Source of the DNA: an uncultured Campylobacter sp.
Lineage (GTDB): Bacteria > Campylobacterota > Campylobacteria > Campylobacterales > Campylobacteraceae
Assembly (NCBI RefSeq): GCF_938015785.1
Contig: NZ_CALLWC010000054.1
Coordinates: forward strand, 26,787-90,786
Length of the DNA stretch: 64,000 nucleotides
Direction: 5' to 3'
Shown here: positions 59,707 to 64,000 of the stretch, one piece after another
Position numbering within the stretch: position 1 is the stretch's first letter
How the letters are laid out: each line of letters opens with the position of its first letter
The notes under the pieces: model-generated
Databases searched by the model: none
Told to the model about the DNA's origin: nothing
What the model saw: the letters and a program-made list of their open reading frames with translations, nothing else
Program-made: the position numbers and the translations under genes

Positions 59707-62097
59707 ATGAAAAAGGGTAGAATTTTACTTTCTTTTGCGCTACTTTGCTCGCCGTTTTGGCTTACTGCGGCGCAAAATAGCGACGCTTCTCAAAACTCGT
59801 CCGCCGCAAGCTCCACCTCTAAAATTTCGTCGTCGCAAAGCTCGCGTCAAGACGCTGCATCGCGGAGTTCCACGCTGCTTTCTTCAAATTTAGCCTCTAA
59901 TAGCGCGGCTCCGCAAAGCGGTAGCACGGAAAATTCTACGCTGCAGAGCTCAGACGACGATAATCTCGGTACCATAAACGTCACGGGCAAGGCCGATCTG
60001 TCCACTACTGAGGGTACGGGCTCTTATACGACGGGCAATATGAGCACTGCGACGGGGCTAAATTTAAGCATAAGAGAAACGCCGCAATCCATAAGCGTCA
60101 TCTCCAATCAGCTTTTAAAAGATCTGAGCCTGCACAACGCCGAAGAGGCTCTTTCAAAATACGCAACCGGCATTTCGCTAAATAACGACGCAGGCGGCAA
60201 TCGCATCGTCTCGCGCGGCTTTTACGATAATATCCAAGAAGACGGCATCGCAAGCTCGGTTTCTAGCTCTGTGTTCGGGCCTCTTGGCTCATCGAAGGAA
60301 TTTACCGATTTGGAATTCTACGATCGCGTCGAGGTTCTGCGCGGCGTAGCGGGTCTTACGCAAAGCAACGGCGAGGCCGGCGGTACGATAAATTTAATCT
60401 AAAAGCGTCCGAGCGATCAGTTCGGCTTTAACGCAAGTCTAAGCGGCGGTAGCTGGGATAATTATCACGGCATGATCGACGTAACGGACGCGGTAAATCA
60501 AAGCGGTACGGCACGCGCGCGGCTGATCGGAATTTTAAGTAAAACGGACTCGTTTAAGGACTATCCGCGCAACGGCTATCGCGAAGGTGTCGGCGTTTCG
60601 ACGGAATTTGACGTGGCCGATAAGACGCTTCTTAGCGCGGGATTTTTGTGGCAAAAAACCGTCGGCGTCTATGATATTTACGGCGTGTCCGTTTTAGACA
60701 ATCATGGAAATTTACTGAATTTACCGCGCAGAAGTTACTTCGGCTCGGATTGGGACAGAAGCGAATATAAAAAATTTAACGCCTACAGCGAACTTTCGCA
60801 CGAATTTAGCGATGATCTGAAAGCCTATGCGAGGCTCAATTATACCGATAGCGACAGCATGTTAAAATTCGGAGCGTTCGGCGGGGCAGATCCTTACAAC
60901 GGCAGCTCGTCGCATACGGTGCAATATAGGATTTATGATAACGACTCCAAAGAGGTCGGGTTTCAAACGGGGCTAGACGGCAAATTCGAAGCATTCGGGC
61001 AGAAGCACGACTTTTTCTTAAACGGCTCGCTTAGCAACGAAAAGCTTAATTGGCGCGAGACTAGGACGAGAGATTCGTCTTTGGCGTCGCTGGGGATGAA
61101 TATTTATAATTGGGACCGCTCAAGGATCGCTCAGCCTGATTGGAGCAGTGCCGCTACATTTAAAGACAGAAGCTCCACTACCATAAAGCAGCGCGCGATC
61201 TCGCTCGGGACTAGATTAAACTTAACTGACGATTTTCACTTTTTGCTCGGCGGGCGCTTTTCGAAGGTAACCTACAGCAGGTATTATTATAATATTTTGC
61301 GCGGTACGGCTTCGCATAGCGCAAGCCCGAGCAAATCGGATTTCTCGCCGTATGCGGGAGTGGTCTGGGATTTTGCGGATAATTTTTCGTGGTACGCAAG
61401 CTATGCCGAAATTTTTAAGCCGCAAGCTGCGCGCGACAAGGACGGTAAAATTTTAGATCCCGTAGTCGGCTATAATTTAGAAACCGGCGTGAAGGGAGAA
61501 TTTTTTGACGGCGCGCTTAATACGAATGTCGCGCTATTTCAGATCATTCAGAAAAATAGGGCGATGAGCGATCCTCTTAATACGAACTATTCCATCGCCG
61601 AGGGCAAGGTGCGAAGCCGCGGCGTGGATGCCGAGGTGCAAGGCTCGCTCACGGATGATTGGAAATTGTTCGCAGGATATACTTTCAACCGCAGCGTCTA
61701 TTTAAAGACGGAAAGAACCTCTGCAGCGGTCGATTATAGCAAGGGCGCAAACGCCAAACGCTACATTCCGAAGCATCTGTTTAAGCTCTATACGAACTAT
61801 GAAATTCCGCTCGGCGAAAATCGTAAGATCGCTTTGGGTACGGGCGTGCGCTATCAGAGCAAAACCGCTTCGATATATCGCGAAAACGTTGCGTATTACG
61901 CCGCGCCGCAGAAGGCTTACGCGCTGTGGGACGCGAACGTCGGCTATCATTTCGACAAGCACTTTAGCGTAAATTTTGCGGTCAAAAACATCACGGATAA
62001 GAAGTATTTTCAAAATACGCAAAATCGCGTCGCGGGACATAACAACTACTATGGCGAGCCGCGGAATTTTATGTTGACGCTAAATTATACGTATTGA
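59707..62097 (+). pseudogene. TonB-dependent siderophore receptor interrupted by one TAA
   Basis: One continuous 796-codon frame broken only by TAA at 60400-60402 (codon 232). Before it: signal peptide (1-22), a ~75-residue Ser/Asn/Gln-rich spacer, a TonB-box-like DDNLGTINVTG, and the plug with RETPQSISVIS and VEVLRGVAGL. The stop falls within the plug end 'GGTINLI-stop-KRP', where relatives have T-K-R-P. After it: the full 22-strand barrel, ending in the aromatic NYTY. Without readthrough only a plug fragment is made. Likely ferric-siderophore uptake; a recent inactivation or a sequencing error are both possible. AAAGGA precedes the ATG. Confidence 0.85.
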
Positions 62098-62489
62098 GCG
62101 CGGATGGAATTTTGCGCTTATGCGAACTCGGATAAACTCCCTCAAACGCGGTCTTGGATAAATTCCGCGCTTTATAAGAGCGCGGGTGAGGCGGGCGCAG
62201 AGGCGAGAGGCTAGGCTTTGTCGCAAGTAGCACGTGGCAAGGCGGGTAAAATTTGAACGAAGCCGAGGGATTAAAATTTAACTTGCGATTTGGTTGATTA
62301 GCGATTGATTAGTGCGGGCGATCCGGGCGATCGCGGGCAGGGGCGATAAATTTAATTTCGCGAAATTCCAAGCGAATTAAACGCGCAGACTTGCGAGCAT
62401 AAAATCCGCTCGCGAGCCTGCCGGATCAAATTTAATCCCGCGGAATTTCGCTGCAACCGGCGCTAAATTTTAAAATTTAAAGAGAAAAT
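62098..62489. other. intergenic region, nothing recognised
   Basis: About 390 bp of GGCGAT-rich sequence and AATTTTAAAATTTAA words. No coding or RNA signal; the ABC gene's AAAGAG ribosome site lies at its end. Confidence 0.35.
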
Positions 62490-64000
62490 TTGAAAACCCT
62501 AAAGCAATTTTTTGAAATTCTACGTCCGCACTGGTTCGGCAAGGGTGCGGCGAAGCTGTGGGCGCTGCTGCTCGCGCTTGGTTTTAGCCTCGCTATCATC
62601 AAAATCAGCGTGCTGATGAACGCGTGGGACAAGCGCTTTTACGACGCGCTAAGCGAGCTTAAAGGCGAGCTCATTCCCGCGCTCGTGGGCGAGTTTTTGC
62701 TCTACACTGCGCTCATCGTGCTTTTCATCGTCTGTGGCAGCTGGCTTCGCAAACTGCTCGTAATCGTCTGGCGCGAGCGGCTAAGCGCGATGATGGAGCG
62801 CAAATGGCTACATAACGCAAACTTCTACCGCACGAGCCTTGAGGGAAATTTCAGCGCTAGGGGCGGATCAAATTTAGAAAAACCTGGCGATGTAAATTTA
62901 GATGAAAATTTAAACGAGCGCGCAGAGTGTTCCGCAGCCGAGGCGGACAGCGCGGCTTTACATAAAGACGCAAAGGGGCTTGAAATTTTACCGAGCGCGG
63001 CGAAGCAAAATGCAGCAGGGCAAAGCGGCGCAAGCGAGAATGAAATTTCATCCAAAACTCGCGCAGATCGTGAAATTTCAAAAAGGGTCTCGAAGCTAGA
63101 CAACCCCGATCAGCGTATCGCCGAGGACAGCTTGCTGCTCGTGCAAAAAAGCGTCGATCTCGTAAAATCACTCGTCTATAATCTCGCCAAACTCATCGCC
63201 TTCGTTGCGATCTTGTGGCAGGTCTCGAAGGTGCTGAAATTTGAAATTTTCGGCATGCACTTTGAGATCGAGGGCTTTTTGCTCTACGTAGCGCTCCTTT
63301 ATACGCTGCTTTGCTCGCTGATTACGCATCTCATCGGACGTAGACTTAGGGGGCTAAATTTTGCCAAGCAGCGCGCCGAAGCCGACTACCGCTCGGATCT
63401 GTTGCTCGTGCGCGAAAACGCAGAAGCCTTGGCGTTTATGCGCGGAGAGGATGCCGAGCGCAGCCGCTTCCGCGCGAGTTTCGGCGAGATCATGAGAAAT
63501 TGGCGCAGCATCATGAATACGGAATTTCGCCTCGAATGCTTTTCGGCAAGCTACCTAAAAATCACGAATTTAATCCCGATCTTTGCCTGCTTGCCGCTGT
63601 ATTTGTCGCGCGCGATGAGCTTTGGCGACATGATGCAGGCGCGCTCGGCGTTTTACAGCGTGCAGGACGGATTTGCGTGGTTTATGGACTATTATAAGCA
63701 GATCATGGAGTGGGCGGCGAGCGTGCAGAGGATCTATGAGTTCATCTCGCGCATGGACGGCGAGAGCGCAAATCTGCGTGCTTGCGTCACACAAAGCGAC
63801 GAAAATTCCGCTCGCTGCGAGGGCTTGTCGGTCTTCACGCCTGCGGGCGAGCCGCTGATCGAGGATCTACGCTTTGAGCTTGCGCCCGCGCAGTTTATAA
63901 TGCTGCGAGGCAAGAGCGGTGCGGGTAAAAGCACGGCTCTGCGCTACGCGGCGGGGCTTTGGCGATACGGCCGCGGCGAGATCAACCTACCGCGCACGGG
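62490..64000 (+). CDS. SbmA/YddA-type ABC transporter, partial, with a large loop insertion
   Basis: A frame open from a TTG at 62490 to the window end (503+ residues), so the gene is cut off. It is a fused permease-ATPase of the ABC_membrane_2 type (E. coli YddA / SbmA relatives): helices near 25-45, 65-95, 215-235, 255-285 and DNPDQRIAED at 204-213, a hallmark of the family. Walker A GKSGAGKST is at 474-482. Between residue 121 and 203 is an ~80-residue hydrophilic Ala/Glu/Asn-rich segment; relatives have only about ten residues between the Y-R motif and DNPDQR. Substrate (peptide, lipid or vitamin) unknown. Lies ~390 bp after the TonB receptor. Confidence 0.85.
   Translation, partial: MKTLKQFFEILRPHWFGKGAAKLWALLLALGFSLAIIKISVLMNAWDKRFYDALSELKGELIPALVGEFLLYTALIVLFIVCGSWLRKLLVIVWRERLSAMMERKWLHNANFYRTSLEGNFSARGGSNLEKPGDVNLDENLNERAECSAAEADSAALHKDAKGLEILPSAAKQNAAGQSGASENEISSKTRADREISKRVSKLDNPDQRIAEDSLLLVQKSVDLVKSLVYNLAKLIAFVAILWQVSKVLKFEIFGMHFEIEGFLLYVALLYTLLCSLITHLIGRRLRGLNFAKQRAEADYRSDLLLVRENAEALAFMRGEDAERSRFRASFGEIMRNWRSIMNTEFRLECFSASYLKITNLIPIFACLPLYLSRAMSFGDMMQARSAFYSVQDGFAWFMDYYKQIMEWAASVQRIYEFISRMDGESANLRACVTQSDENSARCEGLSVFTPAGEPLIEDLRFELAPAQFIMLRGKSGAGKSTALRYAAGLWRYGRGEINLPRT

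Noticed and set aside
60400..60402. Programmed stop readthrough or selenocysteine in the TonB receptor
   Set aside because: TAA is not a selenocysteine codon, and no readthrough context or structure is apparent; plain nonsense or sequencing error is simpler.
1..64000. CRISPR array
   Set aside because: No set of identical 24-40-nt repeats with regular spacing, and no cas-like protein was found; the repeated AATTTTA words are short and irregular.
1..64000. tRNA or rRNA genes
   Set aside because: I looked for GTTC-A/G-A-like T-arms with matching acceptor stems in the gaps and found none; no rRNA sequence apart from the 9-nt anti-SD word in the small RNA.
1..64000. Poly-G/C phase-variation tracts as in C. 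jejuni surface genes
   Set aside because: The longest G run I noticed is five or so (near 37705); A and T runs of 7-8 occur but not within the start of a surface gene.
1..64000. Insertion sequence or prophage
   Set aside because: No transposase, integrase or phage structural protein is encoded, and no terminal inverted repeats with target duplication are evident.

Overview
The window looks like the replication-origin neighbourhood of a Campylobacterota chromosome, most likely a higher-GC oral Campylobacter (C. gracilis / showae / rectus type). This rests on established family knowledge: the dnaA-dnaN-gyrB cluster next to ruvC, DnaA boxes of the TTATTCACT / TTCATTCAA type found in epsilon-group bacteria, CjaA-type and PEB1-like binding proteins, monohaem-cytochrome TorA modules of the Cj0264c/Cj0265c kind, and promoters with a good TATAAT -10 but no obvious -35. 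The species call is inference; no rRNA gene is present to anchor it. Genes are densely packed on both strands, while many intergenic gaps of 300-1100 bp are filled with variants of AAATTTTAAAATT / GAATTTTA words.

Layout. 0-20 kb: outer-membrane barrel, SLC13 anion transporter, a four-gene cysteine-type ABC importer, a DUF3137 membrane protein, a MalY-type C-S lyase with DUF3737, a secreted YtkA-like protein, a DUF1508/EF-hand pair, a previously unlisted small RNA gene followed by moaC-DUF493-helical protein, an M48 lipoprotein protease, a CorC/CNNM protein and an NSS symporter. 20-39 kb: accessory and respiratory region with a DinJ/YoeB toxin-antitoxin pair, a coding remnant, two paralogous TorA-cytochrome c modules (one led by a DsbI relative that has lost its CxxC, the other divergent from a Crp-family regulator across a palindrome), HutX, two DUF805 proteins, a TM2 protein with an Asn/Gln/Ser-rich repeat region, Tpx, a SUKH-like protein and two tandem orphan binding proteins. 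39-51 kb: typA, the SRP RNA gene (not visible as an ORF), an HD / queF / degenerate GGDEF-EAL cluster running out of gyrB, then dnaN, dnaA and ruvC with DnaA boxes on both sides of dnaA, suggesting a bipartite oriC. 51-64 kb: nitrilase and isochorismatase-type hydrolases, nhaA, hemJ, lspA, glmM, rpsT-prfA, a SemiSWEET gene with a premature TAG, a universal stress protein, a TonB-dependent receptor interrupted by one TAA, and the start of an SbmA/YddA-type ABC transporter running off the window.

How the parts fit. The Tor modules use molybdopterin cofactor (moaC lies in the window) and Tat export, and would carry anaerobic respiration to TMAO/DMSO-like acceptors. HutX, HemJ and the broken TonB receptor belong to haem/iron physiology. 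The most interesting items are: the ~60-nt small RNA carrying an exact copy of the 16S rRNA 3' anti-Shine-Dalgarno word; the CxxC-less DsbI in a Tor operon; the two-sided origin; the degenerate c-di-GMP-type protein co-transcribed with gyrB; and the spread of one short intergenic word into coding sequence as an EQNS peptide repeat.
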